Assembly: GCA_002077045.2 (NCBI GenBank)
Contig: KZ111141.1
Span: forward strand, 2,363,919 to 2,427,918
Direction: 5' to 3'
Length of the DNA stretch: 64,000 nucleotides
Origin: Rachicladosporium sp. CCFEE 5018
Lineage: Eukaryota; Ascomycota; Dothideomycetes; Cladosporiales; Cladosporiaceae
The stretch's first letter is position 1; every line of letters begins with the position of its first letter. Of this stretch, positions 32,101 through 42,960 are shown one piece after another. The position numbers were made by a program, and so were the translations under genes. Under the pieces are notes generated by a model. It ran no database searches. It was not told the origin of the DNA and saw nothing but the letters and a program-made list of their open reading frames with translations.

Positions 32101-35057
32101 TGAACATCCAGCTTCGCATAGGGAAGCGGAGTCGCGCCAGCCTGCTGCGGCTGTATGAGCCTCTCGAAGAGCGATATATCGAGTTTGATATTTGAGCCAC
32201 GGTTCTCGCATGAGAACTCATAGTTCGCAACCTTGGGTCTGAGCTGCTGGTGGTCGCCAATGAGGATGGCATGCTCGATAGATGGGAGCATCGCGGTAAG
32301 CAGGTGAGCTTCGAGAACTTCACCTGCCTCCTCAACAATCAGGACCTTGGCCTTCAGTCTACTCAAGACATGGAGGTTGCGTGCGAGACCTGATGTGGTC
32401 ACGCCAATCACATGCGCATCATTGAGTGCACGCAAATCGATCTCGCCATTGTTTCTGTTGTACGCCGCTCGGGCTATGTCGTAAGCTTGGAGGTTTACCA
32501 TGACATCGCGCTCTGACTCGGATGAGGATGCGCTCAGCCAAGTAGCGAAGCCCTCATGGCGCTTTGCCTGGGTCCATGTAGAGAGATCGTCTGCAAGTTG
32601 CGGCCCACGAGCATGGCCGTTGAGCCATTCGTGCACGCCCTTGGGTCGGTAAGTGACTTTGGTGAAGCCTTCATCATCAACGAGATCTTCGCACAGCTGC
32701 TGATATTGCTTGAAGTAGTGGCTCTTCAGATACGCCTCAACGCCTTGCATGCTGCGGGAATGCCAGAGTTGGCGCAGCGACGTCGTAACGACTGTGGTCA
32801 GCCTGCGCATGTCTTTCAGCGCCTCCCACTTCTCTCGCTTTTCCGGCTTCGTGGCCTCATAGCCCTGCGCAACGATGCGAAGGTTGATAGGTCCCAGCAG
32901 CTCACTTTTGGAGCGAGAGCCGATGCGAATGATTTGTTTGACTCCAGCCGTAACGAGATGCTCGAGATTTTGATCGAGTGCATGGTTTGAGAAAGTCACG
33001 ATCACGATAGGTCCCAGCTTGGCAGCTTCCCTGTTGGCCAGTAAGACCTTCGTTAGTGCTACACCAGTATAGCTCTTGCCAGTACCAGGAGGTCCTTGGA
33101 TGAGGGCGAGACCACATGTTAGAGAGGTAATCAAAGCCTGTGCTTGCCCATGATCGAGGCGAGTCTGTTGGCATAACTCAGCTGCAGAAATGGGCTCATG
33201 AGGATCAAGCTCGATAGACTTGTCATTCTCTGACAAAACAGAGAGGTCGTAGCGGAAGCCAACCCTACGAGCATATGCAGGTGGCTCGTTTTCGTGGCCA
33301 GGGGTGTCGGCACCAGGGGCGAGTAAGTTGGAGAATGGTAGGAAGCCAGACCTTGACATCCTCTGCAGCCCCTGCAGTGTAGGTTGGAAGGCAGGCAGTA
33401 TGATCCCTGGGAACTCTATGAGCGAGAATCGATGCTCGGACGACTCGCCAGACCGTGAGCCTGAGTGCTGACCGAAGCCGATGAGCATGCTCTCGATATT
33501 ACTCTCGTCCTGGTTCACAAGCTGAACGATGACATGCGCCTCCTGCTCACACCACTTCGTGTAACGCTCCTCCAACGGCCGCTGCGCCTCCGGTTGATCT
33601 TTACCACCGGATCGCTGCGCCACAGCAGCAACCACGGTAACGAAGATGACCAGACCATCGGAACCCAAGAGTCCCAATAGAGTCTCGTTCTCAAGTCTCT
33701 TACATTCATTCCACCAGTCTTGCCTCTGCTTCATGCTCTTGTTGCGTACCTCGTGCGGCTGCTCGAATGCCAAGACACACAAGAGCCCTTTGTGCGAATC
33801 GAACTCCACCATCGCAAGGCGAACGTTGTGGTAGCTGTGGGTGCGCGCGCCGTTGCGCGGCTTGGACTGGCGCGTGTGTGGATTCTGCAAGCGCTGCAGC
33901 TCGAACTTTGCAGCATCGCGGAGCTGACCAACAGTATCCTCGCGAAGAAGGCGGAAGTGCCGATCGAGAAGTCCATCGACACCGAGCTTGTGCCATGAGG
34001 CGGGGTCGTCTTGGGGCAAGTACTCGCTCCTGTCGGAGCTGATCTCGTCCATGGTGGGAAGAATTTGGATGTCGTCGATATCTTCGCTGTCATTGTCGTG
34101 GCGTTGACCTAGCGTCGACAACTCTCCAGGTTGGTCAACCGTCACCACGAAGGTCGGCTTCACAGCGGTCTTGGCGTTGCGCTTCTTCGGATCTGCCTGC
34201 TGGATGAGGCCACCCAGACCTAGTCGCAGACATAGACGAGTGTGTTGCGTGTGTGGGAATCCACTGAGTTTGCGATCCGTAGCGAGTGCTATGAGAGTCT
34301 CGGCCGTACGACGGAGAGCATCATTGACTTGTGCGGTAGGTACAGCCTCGAACATAGCTGCGAGCACAACGAGGGTGGGCTCGATGCTTGCTGGAATCTC
34401 ATCGTCCATGGTCAGACAACGAACCGCGCTTTGGAAGACTGCCTGTGCGCGCTTGCCGTTGATGCTGTACGTGTAAGTCAGCAGCGTGGCGTGCTGCACT
34501 TCGATGATACCGGAGGTGAGTACATTCTCGTGAGCGAGCAGCTGCAAGTAAGGCAGGAGTCGCTCCTTCCAGAATTCGAGCAAGCTACCATCGTCCATTT
34601 GACTCATATTCGCGTCCAGCAGCTCGCTCAATCTTGCAACTCCAGCTGGGCTCGCCAGACAGGCTATGACTTCCTGCATAGTTTCGGCACCAGCTTCGAC
34701 AAGATCGAGGGCTGTCTGTATGAATCGTGCAAATCGATGATGTAAAGGCTTGGCCTTCTTGATGTCGGCCGGCGTGCGAGGGATGTCGTAACGCCATCTT
34801 ACGAATGCATCGTAGTCTACCGCGGTTGATGTTCCGATCAGAGCTAGGGTGCTACCGTTCGTCTCTCGGGTGTTTGATCGCCCGTTGACCTCGTGGGAGT
34901 ATTTGCATCTGTCGCCGAAGGTACAGTTACCTTTCTGAAAGGCGTGACATGGGTTCTTGTCGTTGTTTGCACCCTCTTCAACATGACGGAAGTGGCAGCG
35001 CTCTCCGTAGGTGCAATTACCCTGCAGGAAATTACGACACACGGCTTGAGACGCCAT
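29155..35057 (-). CDS. ZNFX1-like protein: CCCH fingers, SF1 helicase, NFX1-type fingers, RZ finger (one apparent frameshift)
   Basis: Read from 35057. Two CCCH fingers are at Cys7/15/21-His25 and Cys37/45/51-His55 (C-x7-C-x5-C-x3-H). After about 600 residues comes the UPF1-like SF1 helicase with Walker A GPPGTGKS (Lys661), motif II VEEAGEV and HPSISRLIR. The C-terminal half has NFX1-type zinc fingers (CGKQLPCGHTCIGKC, LPCGHKCASEC, LACGHQCPSIC) and ends in an RZ finger (WYICVNGHPFVIGECG). Total about 1966 codons. This is the ZNFX1 architecture, RNA-binding helicases linked to small-RNA silencing in nematodes and antiviral responses in vertebrates; the fungal role is unproven. At the four-A run 31983-31986 (TTTT in the gene) the frame slips by one base: GMRIDCF must continue as WLQHSAPEE in the next frame. 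The flanking protein is otherwise continuous, so a lost T is likely. The ATG at 35129 is an alternative start. Confidence 0.88.
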
Positions 35058-35129
35058 ATCGCTGGTTGCTGGTGTTGGAGGTGGTACTGTGTGCAGTGTT
35101 TGCAAAGTCGAAAAGTTGTGCGACGGCAA

Positions 35130-35522
35130 CAGAGGAAGGGGCGACTGCCAAGGCTGCAGGTTTCCGCTGGTCGCGCCAAGCCATATCGGCTCGTCACGAT
35201 GTTTCTGCAGGCATCCGCAGTCTTGATCACTTGTCTTGATTCACCCCCGCCAGGCGTCTCGAATGAGATGGTCGCCTCAGGTCGAGACCCAGTCCGGATC
35301 GGAGGTGAACCTGCAAGTCAGACCACGGCTCCCTGCATACTACGCCTGCTATATTGCACCTGCTTCGGTCCATAGTGAGAGGGGATGAGCACGAAAGAAG
35401 TGTGGAGCAGTTTGACGACATCAGGATCGATATGATGGTGGCATTTGCAATTCTCACAAAATGAGAGACCAGTGATCTTACATTCATCACTGTACCTACC
35501 CTCACATCACTTCTTCGTCACA
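35130..35522. other. Spacer between CAP1 and the ZNFX1-like gene
   Basis: About 0.4 kb; 3' end of CAP1 and promoter of the helicase gene, both on the minus strand. No motif recognised. Confidence 0.5.
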
Positions 35523-36543
35523 TCACTTTGACCTCCCACCACCGATGTCTTGCCCGAGCTATAGATAGTCAGCACAGAGTCCAAGACGCCACATTCCAAC
35601 GAACGACTCACCCTATACCCTCCAATTTTCTCCCACTCGACCCTCTGCCTCGTAACCGGCAACTGCCTCCTCAACCCCTTAAAGCTCCCCTCAGCCATAG
35701 TAACAAACCCCCTATTCAGCTCCTCCTGAAACTTATTCTCCGCCTTCGCAATCTCCCTCACCACACTCTCAGCTCCACCACTCCCCCCAACACCACTAAC
35801 CTCCTTCTCCGTCTGCATCCTGACATTCCCATCTTCATAATAATGCACATCCACCTTAATCCTCCCACTGAGCTTGCCGGAATCGCAAAGGATGTAAGTG
35901 GACCGCCAGCGTCCGTTCCAGAAGTTCTGGGGGGAGTACTTGTTGGCTACTATGAGGATGGCGATGTCTGAGCCGGTGGGGAAGACCCCGATGCTAGAGC
36001 TGGGGAAGTGCTCTGCGGGAGATTTTGAGAAGGCGGCTTGGAGAGATCGGATGAGGTCGGGGTTTGAGGTTTCGGGAGAGTGGGAGTCGGCGTCGGACGT
36101 CTTGAGGCTTGGGAACGAGACGGCGAAAGAGTTGCCGCTTGTGGGGTCGAAGTAGCGGTTTGAGCCTAGGCTGTTGTACTTGCTGAGGAGGACCTAGATC
36201 ATAGTCGTGTCAGGAGGGCACGCCTGTTGTCCAGACACGACGTGGTATACCTTCCCACTGCCTCCAGGCACATCTACAGCTGTGTACTGCTCTTCATGGT
36301 ACTTCTTGAACGCCGGCTCGTATGATTGCAGATCATCTCCTACGAGAGTCTTGATGTCTTCGCTGAGGCTCAGCAATGATCGGCTCTCTGTGGCAGGTGC
36401 TCAACATACCCGCAACAACATTCGACAGCTGTGCACCGAGTCAGTACACGATACCTTCGCATGCTTACGAAGATGGCCTTACCGACCTCTCCGGGTGGCG
36501 CCGCCTCTATGAAAGACGAGATGATAGCCGTCTTGGAAGCCAT
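35523..36543 (-). CDS. cap1: F-actin-capping protein subunit alpha (CAP1)
   Basis: Five exons on the minus strand: 36543-36487, 36428-36410, 36357-36251, 36193-35612 and 35558-35523; 266 aa, normal for the family. The exons join to MASKTAIISSFIEAAPPGE, LSNVVADIKTLVGDD, then a family-typical middle (NKYSPQNFWNGRWRSTY, KVDVHYYEDGNVR, KAENKFQEELNRGF, GSFKGLRRQLPVTRQ, VEWEKIGGYR) and the short end LGQDIGGGRSK. Exon 2 is only 19 nt, and the last exon codes 11 residues. The intron 2 acceptor (CGAAG) was chosen because it restores VVADIK. The alpha/beta heterodimer caps barbed ends of actin filaments in cortical patches. The donor of intron 1 (GTCGGT) is weak; the rest is consistent. Confidence 0.93.
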
Positions 36544-36922
36544 GGCGTCAGATGTGTAGGGACCTATTGAGACACACGCGTACTATGTGTAGAGCGTTGG
36601 ACGTGAGGTTGGATGTTGCTCAATGTGCCAAGACTACAAGTTGACTTCACTCAGCACCGAGACAATGCAATCTAGAGAGGCCAACGCATACACGATCGAG
36701 GACAGTCGAAGTGTTTTGGGAGAGTGTGTAAGATCTTTGGCTACTAGGGCTCAACAGCTTCCTCTCCCAAGGTTCTCGAAATGTTCTCTGAGAGTTCAGC
36801 CATCGCCAGGCTCATACCAGCGGCAGCACCACGCCTTGCTTTTGAGGTACTCCAGACTCCAACGCTAAGTCAATGTCCCATAGTCCAAACTCCCCATGAG
36901 TAATACAGACTGCTCATGCCAG
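36544..36922. other. Intergenic, CAP1 promoter side
   Basis: About 380 bp upstream of CAP1 and downstream of the next minus-strand gene. Nothing recognisable beyond short unsupported frames. Confidence 0.5.
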
Positions 36923-38983
36923 TCACTCAATACTCATCTTCATAATCCCATCATTCGTATCCAACATTCCCTGCAACCCCAACTTCTTCCCAGGGATCAC
37001 TACGCCACCACTGCCGTTACTAGCCGTACTCCCCACGCGTGAGCCTCCTACAACGGGACTCTCACCACCAACCACACTCGAGCTCGCACCCATCGAGTCC
37101 CTCTTCCCACCCGCATTCCCCTGCGAACTACTCGGCAACCCCGGCGGCAAGCCCCAAAGCGCCGTTACACTCGGCTCCCGAAACGAAGGCGAATGCGTCA
37201 ACACCGGACTATTCTGCGCGCTCATACCCGGACTCACAGCCCTGCGCTTAATCGTCGCAATATCAAAGTCATCCTCACGTCTGCGCTTAAATTTCTTCAA
37301 ATGCATATCATCCGAGATCCCCGTCGCAGCAGCCGAAGGCGGGACAAAAGCCTCGGAAGCGTCTGACGCCGAAGACTGCGCGCGCGCTCGCATGCGGTAC
37401 ATGTTAGGTTCCGCTGACGGCTGGGGGGAGTCCATGGCAATATCGGACATGACGCTGCTGCCATGGCGGGTGAAGTTTGGGGGCGGAGGGGTGCGCATGG
37501 AGGGGTCGAAGCGGTTCCAGAAGTCTGCTGTGCTGTTGCGGTGGGCGTGGAGGGAGAAGCTGACGCCGAGACCTTTGTCTTTCTCGCCTTCGAGGCCAAA
37601 GTCTTCTTGAGCGCTTTCGGGAACTGCAGGGAGCAGATTTGGAGAGGATGCAGCGGTGCCGGTCGGTGGGCGAGATTCTGTAAGGTCGAAGTCCGACATG
37701 CTTGGTGCGCGTTCGCGGACTTGCTGCATTGTCTCTGACTCTCGCCGTATCTCCGTGTCAACTGGCGCAGCTTCTTCCAGCAGCGCGGCACGTATCCTCG
37801 CAAAGCCCTTCGTCTTTGGCAGTAGATTACCTCGCCTCGTGACAGCCCTCCTTACAACCCCAGGCGTGCTAGGCGCAGCACCTGAAGCCTCGTCCCCACT
37901 ATCATTCCCACTCGACAGATGCAACCCGTCCGTCCCCATCGCCAGACTCTCCCTCCGATTCTGCGCCGCCCGTGCCCAGGGAAAGTACCCAGTCCCCGCA
38001 GCTCCCTCGATACTCCTCATTGGCGGCGGACTTGTCGTCCGTGGTGAGTTCATATTGCTGTATCCACTTCCACTCGCACTGCTACTGCCTTTCCGACTTC
38101 TCTTGCCACTCTTATCTAACAGTCTCGTCCTTCTCATAGTCTTCATCAAACTCTGTGCCGCCGGCGAATAAGCACCCGCAGCACCCCAAGCCCCACCTCC
38201 AGGTGTAGGTGGCGGATTGAAAGGTGTCGGCGCAGAAGGGTTCTGCAACTTATGCACCTGTGGTGTAGCGAAGATCGCGTCGTCCACCTCATCCCCCGCC
38301 ATACTCGCGTCTTCATCACTATTGTTGCTTTCACTTTCACTTCCCATCATATTCACGCTGCCGACCGAGCTGCTAACCGTACTCCTCTCATGCACCAACG
38401 AACCCCACCCACTCCCTGATATCAGCGCAGGTGAGTCCAAGGCCATGGAGCTGATAGACATCTTCCTCGAGCCCGGTACACTCATGCCCCTCTGCATAAC
38501 CACAGGTGAAGAATCCAGATCCCGCTGCTCGGCGACAGTAGAGTGATGTAAGTTCGTGCACGCTCTCGAGAAGTCCAGACCGCGCGAATGTCGAGGTAGT
38601 GAAGTCGCGGGACTGCCGCTTTGCTGCAGCTGGACGTAGGAGTAGATGTTCACCTGATCCAGCCGCGGACTTAGTGGTACAGTGCGGGAAAGCTGTACAG
38701 TGCTGGGCATCTGCAGACTCAACCCGCGCGTGAGGAACTCGGGTCGTCGGATGGGTTTCGGGGTCGTGGGCACGGCATTGTCGTCTTTGCTCTGGCGGCG
38801 GGGGTTCTCGTGGAAGGAGGGACTCGGCGCAAGAGCGACCGGGGGATCAGAGAGGCTGCGGGATTTGGAGGGAGTCTTGGTGGGCGATGAGACTTTGCCG
38901 GGCATCGTGAACCGAGGGTCTAGAAGCTCCATTGTGGTGGTGTATCGTCGTTGCCCATGCAGTTTGGCGCGTAGAGGGCTCAA
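36923..38983 (-). CDS. Conserved disordered Ser/Pro-rich fungal protein, unknown function
   Basis: Single exon, up to 686 aa; the in-frame ATG at 38932 (MELLDPRFTMPGK) is an equally good start. Nearly all of the protein is low-complexity Ser/Pro/Gly with many S-P and T-P sites, typical of a target of proline-directed kinases. Conserved islands visible are SRGLDFSRACTNLHHSTVAEQ (about residues 133-153), RRGNLLPKTKGFARIRAALLEE, TADFWNRFDPSMRTPPPPNF and a basic KKFKRRREDDFD segment followed by IKRRAVSP that could be a nuclear localisation signal. I recall the first island from uncharacterised Pezizomycotina proteins. No catalytic domain is visible. A role as a cell-cycle or transcription regulator is possible but not shown. 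Confidence 0.8.
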   Translation of the reverse strand: MSPLRAKLHGQRRYTTTMELLDPRFTMPGKVSSPTKTPSKSRSLSDPPVALAPSPSFHENPRRQSKDDNAVPTTPKPIRRPEFLTRGLSLQMPSTVQLSRTVPLSPRLDQVNIYSYVQLQQSGSPATSLPRHSRGLDFSRACTNLHHSTVAEQRDLDSSPVVMQRGMSVPGSRKMSISSMALDSPALISGSGWGSLVHERSTVSSSVGSVNMMGSESESNNSDEDASMAGDEVDDAIFATPQVHKLQNPSAPTPFNPPPTPGGGAWGAAGAYSPAAQSLMKTMRRTRLLDKSGKRSRKGSSSASGSGYSNMNSPRTTSPPPMRSIEGAAGTGYFPWARAAQNRRESLAMGTDGLHLSSGNDSGDEASGAAPSTPGVVRRAVTRRGNLLPKTKGFARIRAALLEEAAPVDTEIRRESETMQQVRERAPSMSDFDLTESRPPTGTAASSPNLLPAVPESAQEDFGLEGEKDKGLGVSFSLHAHRNSTADFWNRFDPSMRTPPPPNFTRHGSSVMSDIAMDSPQPSAEPNMYRMRARAQSSASDASEAFVPPSAAATGISDDMHLKKFKRRREDDFDIATIKRRAVSPGMSAQNSPVLTHSPSFREPSVTALWGLPPGLPSSSQGNAGGKRDSMGASSSVVGGESPVVGGSRVGSTASNGSGGVVIPGKKLGLQGMLDTNDGIMKMSIE

Positions 38984-39382
38984 GGGCGATCATGTGGTAT
39001 GCTTTGCGGTTCGACGACAAGACACATGGTGTGTCTATGAGATTCGAGTATCGGACAGCAGGGAAGGTGACAAGACAAACACAGGAACACACATGTCACG
39101 GAATAGAGTGCGGTTACGCACCCAGTAGACAGACATTCAATGCTGTGGATGGCGCCCCACTTTCCATGGCGCTTGAGCTTCACAGCGCGAAGTGTCTTGG
39201 TAGGCAATGCATGGGATAATAAGCTAACGAGCCTTCTATTTTACCAGCCACATGGGCACTGCTAGCTACACTTCTCACCTACAGCGTCAATATGGCCAGT
39301 ACATAGCAAGGGTGATCAGACCCACCAAGCGAGAGAAGCTACCTGGCAAGTCCCTCCTGCAATCAGTGTGAGCAACGACCAG
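38984..39382. other. Spacer between two minus-strand genes
   Basis: About 0.4 kb; promoter side of the Ser/Pro-rich gene and 3' end of the next gene. No motif recognised. Confidence 0.5.
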
Positions 39383-41104
39383 CTAGTCGTCCAAGCCAGG
39401 AATGCCATCCGATTTCGCATAGATGCCAGCCACATGCTCGACATCGTCCCAATCTGCTTGCCAGATGCTGAGGATCTCGAGTCGCCACTTCATCCCATCT
39501 CGCTTCATGCGAGCGATCACTCTTGCAAGCATGCCTTCAGGTCCTGCAGTCAGGAATGGTCTACTATCCAGCTCCAATAGCGTGCTTTGATCCCATGGAT
39601 CGAAACTGCCCTGAAGATGTGGCGGGTGATCGTGGTACAAGTCATGGATCTCGAATACCTGCTTGCGCGCTGGCTTGGGCACGCGATGTGAGCGAGTGAC
39701 GCGGGCGTAGAGCTCGAGAATCACATTCTTGTTCATCCGGACTGCTTGGCAGCCTGCATTCACTGCTTCTCCAACGCGAAAGCAGGTGCGGAGAGTGACA
39801 GCATTGGTGACTCCGAACAGTGGTGAGCGGTCCAGCATGGGCGTCGGGAACGGTGTGCGCATCACAGGAACATGATCATTGGTGGTCGATTTGAGACTGT
39901 CTGTACCACATATTAGTAACTCGGTCTTTACTGGACATTCGGCATACCTACCCAACAGATCTCTTTCAGATTGTGAGAATAGAGCACCGCCGTAACTCTC
40001 ATTTCCATCAACATTGCGCTTATTCAGTGCACGGTCACGCGGTGGCGGTGAAGCTGGTCTTATGGTCTCCATGGCATAGATCGATCGAATCGCCGGTTCC
40101 TCAAAGTCAGAGAAGTCATCTTCGCTCAAGACGATGGCAACCCCTGTGTCATCTGCGATCGTTGAACATGAGACACTGCCACCTGTCTCTGGCAGTGAGC
40201 TTCTTCGAGTTGTAAGCGACGGTGGCGAAGTAGCCGCAGAAGTACGCTGCTGCTGAACATGCTTAGCAGAGTGGGAGCTTCTGATGTTCCCCTGGGGGCC
40301 CCCGTCTGAACCGGGAGGCGTAGGGAGCTTCACATTAGTACGAGAGACCCGCGAGGTCGCTGTACACAGCGCAGAGCTCGTGTATGGAGAAGCATCGGCA
40401 TTAGAGTAGATACTCGAAGTACCTAGTGGAGCGCCGCTGACTTGGTGCATCGTCGTGCGAGTCTGATATGCATTACCGGAGCTCATCGTGGTAGGATGGG
40501 CATACAGCGACACAGGTCGCGTCTCGTGTTGGACAACACGCGGAGCCTGGTCGAAGTCGTCAAAGAGAGTGTCGTAGAGGGCGACGTCGAGATCCTCGTG
40601 GCAGTGTGACTGCGTTTCCGCTCGATATGTTGAAGATCGGCGCTTGCCTGTCACTGCATTCGAGGCTGCCTTCGTTGAGAAGACGCCAGGCTTAGTAACA
40701 GTCGTGCTTTCAGCCACGCTTCCGCTTTTGCATCGCTTCTGCGGTGCATCATGGCTGTCCTTGCGAGGCCGCTTCTTACCTCTCCCTGGGGTCTTGCGCG
40801 GTTTTTTGGACGCCTGAGCCGTGCTATCGAGTGTCTGCTGTTCGGCTTGGGTTATAATGATATCTTGAGTGATTTGACGCGTGTTGGACCTCAGACTGCG
40901 TGCTGCAGCTGTTTCGTTGTCCGCGACGGTGGCAGGCTGAGCAGCTATGGGGACATTGATGGGGGTGAAGCCCGGCATTGCATTCGTGTCACGGATTTCC
41001 CGATGCTGGCGGACTGTGTCTTCATTCCAGCCGGTCCAAGCCGGCATCACTATGTATCGTGATGATGATTGGCAGCCGATTGGGTGCAGTCCGTTGTCAA
41101 TCAA
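39383..41104 (-). CDS. Conserved fungal hypothetical protein with folded C-terminal domain
   Basis: The frame is open for 573 codons; the ATG at 41047 (MPAWTGWNEDTVRQ) is the more likely start. The N-terminal about 350 residues are disordered, with a basic stretch KKPRKTPGRGKKRPRK that looks like a nuclear localisation or DNA-contact segment. The C-terminal about 170 residues look folded and conserved: FPTPMLDRSPLFGVTNAVTL, FRVGEAVNAGC, FEIHDLYHDHPPHLQGSFDPW and WRLEILSIWQADWDDVEHVAG. A 51-bp segment 39951-39901 has a donor GTAGGT, branch TTACTAAT and acceptor ACAG, so it is probably an intron although it contains no stop and keeps frame; splicing gives LLDSLKSTTND. I do not recognise a characterised family. 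A nuclear role is inferred only from the basic stretch. Confidence 0.78.
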   Translation of the reverse strand: MIDNGLHPIGCQSSSRYIVMPAWTGWNEDTVRQHREIRDTNAMPGFTPINVPIAAQPATVADNETAAARSLRSNTRQITQDIIITQAEQQTLDSTAQASKKPRKTPGRGKKRPRKDSHDAPQKRCKSGSVAESTTVTKPGVFSTKAASNAVTGKRRSSTYRAETQSHCHEDLDVALYDTLFDDFDQAPRVVQHETRPVSLYAHPTTMSSGNAYQTRTTMHQVSGAPLGTSSIYSNADASPYTSSALCTATSRVSRTNVKLPTPPGSDGGPQGNIRSSHSAKHVQQQRTSAATSPPSLTTRRSSLPETGGSVSCSTIADDTGVAIVLSEDDFSDFEEPAIRSIYAMETIRPASPPPRDRALNKRNVDGNESYGGALFSQSERDLLGRYAECPVKTELLICGTDSLKSTTNDHVPVMRTPFPTPMLDRSPLFGVTNAVTLRTCFRVGEAVNAGCQAVRMNKNVILELYARVTRSHRVPKPARKQVFEIHDLYHDHPPHLQGSFDPWDQSTLLELDSRPFLTAGPEGMLARVIARMKRDGMKWRLEILSIWQADWDDVEHVAGIYAKSDGIPGLDD

Positions 41105-41543
41105 GTGATGATCATGTACGTTGCCGCAGGGAGATCGGCCATCGGAGACATGATGAAGTCGCTCGGGATCTGATGGGATCTTCGGCGGGCCGTAGCCACG
41201 TCATCCGTCATCACGCGAGCAGAAGCTCCGAGGAGCACCAAGAGCTGGGCAAACAACCGCAGTTTGACCATGGTCACGTAGCATGAAGGCCAGGCAGTCA
41301 AGTGCCAAGTCCTTCAGTAGGTGGACGATGATCTGGCCTGTGGAGTAGAGCCGACTTGTGCTTGACATTGCTACCTCATCATTCTCGTTATCCTTATCGT
41401 AACTACCTATATGGAACCGTCAGGCCACTGTGAATATTTCTTGATTTGACCTTCATCTGGCAGTCGTCTCACTTTTGATCCGCCTCACCTGAACCAGTCA
41501 GCATTCAGACTCGAGTCGGGCAGTCTTCGCGTACGTTGCGAAG
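41105..41543. other. Divergent promoter region
   Basis: About 0.44 kb (0.5 kb if the inner ATG at 41047 is used) between a minus-strand gene and LSB5 on the plus strand; both promoters must lie here. No clear TATA box. Confidence 0.5.
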
Positions 41544-42960
41544 ATGTTTCACAATGCCTCTGTAGGTGATCCAGCTTCTCAAGACTATCCCTCGCACGGT
41601 AGATTCGAAGTGTAGTCCGGAAGGACTCATGGCTGCAGGACCATGATGAGTAGCAGTTCACTGACACCTATCTTGTATGCAGAAGAAGCCGTATTCAGCC
41701 GTCACGGTGCAGATTGATCGCTTGACTAGCGAACAATTTGACGAAGATGACTTCAGCGGCATCATCGACCTTATAGATGTGATCCGGATCCAAGCTTCAG
41801 GCCCAACCGAAGCAGCACGAGCTCTCCGAAAGAAGCTGTACGTATCTCTGGAGCTCCAGAAGAGTCATTGATCATGAGATCTGATGGAATGCAGGAAGTA
41901 TGGCAATCCGCATCGCCAGATCCGCGCATTGGTCATACTCGATGGACTAATTCAGAACGCTGGATCACGCTTTCAGCGCGCGTTCGCCGACGAGCCACTT
42001 CTGGAGCGGTTACGTCTGATGCCTCGGGATGACGCCGTCGATGAAGAAGTGCGCCGAAAGTGCAACGTACTGTTCATTCAATGGGCCAATGCGTACAAGG
42101 GCACGACAGGTCTCGAACGTATCGCGAACTTGTACACTGAGCTGCCGAAGTCCCAACGTCCCGCTGCAGCGCGACAAAAGGTGTTGCAAGAGAACGGTCC
42201 TTTCGATTCGGACGGCGAGCCTGAGTCGCATACTCCATCGTCGCGAAGCCGTGCGACATCCAACGTGAACGCAACTTCGTCATCGCATAGACCTGTCACA
42301 TTGACGCCAGCGTCATCTACCCTCACGAAGCTATCGAAGTCGATGCACAAGGACAAGGGACCAAAGACGTTCAACCTCGCCAAGGAGAAGGACAATATGA
42401 CCAGCAGCATAGCTAATGCCTCAATCGCATCCACCAACCTACTGAACGGTCTCCAGCTCATCAATCGAGAAACAGAACGAGTGTCTGACAACCGCGAGGT
42501 GGTTCAGCGATTCGATGCATGCAAGCGACTTCGCCGGGATATCCTCCGCTACATTCAGCACGTCGAGTCAGACGACTGGATCGGTAGCTTAGTAAATGCG
42601 AACGATGAGCTAGTGAAAGCCCTCACAGCCTACGAAATCATGGACCGAAGTGTCGATGATGATAGCGATAGCGATGCATGGGAGCACGCACCTGTCGTCT
42701 CACACACCTCCCCACCTCGGACCAGCCACGCACCAGTGTCTCACGCCGCGGAGCAACTGAAGGGTCTATCGATGCAAGAGCCTGCTCCTCCACCAAAGCC
42801 AGCGCGACCGACTGGCATTGCGATGCCCGCACCTCCCAAGTTCGAGCCACCAAAGGCAGCCGCGGCAGAAGATGAAGACGATGACGATCCATTTGGTGAC
42901 GGCAACGCTGCACCAACGCCTGCTGCAGAGCGGCCTGGCATGACTTGGAGGGAAGTATAA
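41544..42960 (+). CDS. lsb5: LSB5-like VHS/GAT endocytic adaptor
   Basis: Three exons: 41544-41561 (only six codons, MFHNAS), 41683-41837 and 41895-42960; 412 aa. The first exon is inferred because homologues begin MFH then KKPYSAVT, and the joins have good GTAGGT/TGCAG and GTACGT/TGCAG ends. The ATG at 41677 overlaps the acceptor and is probably not the start. The VHS domain covers about 10-150 (QIDRLTSEQFDEDDFSGIIDLIDVI and QIRALVILDGLIQNAGSRFQRAF). A GAT-like helical bundle is at about 240-310 (RFDACKRLRRDILRYIQHV). The tail is Pro-rich with an acidic DDDDPFGDG box. LSB5 links ubiquitin/Arf and the WASP homologue Las17 to actin-driven endocytosis; CAP1 nearby serves the same cortical actin, probably by coincidence of synteny. 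Confidence 0.92.
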
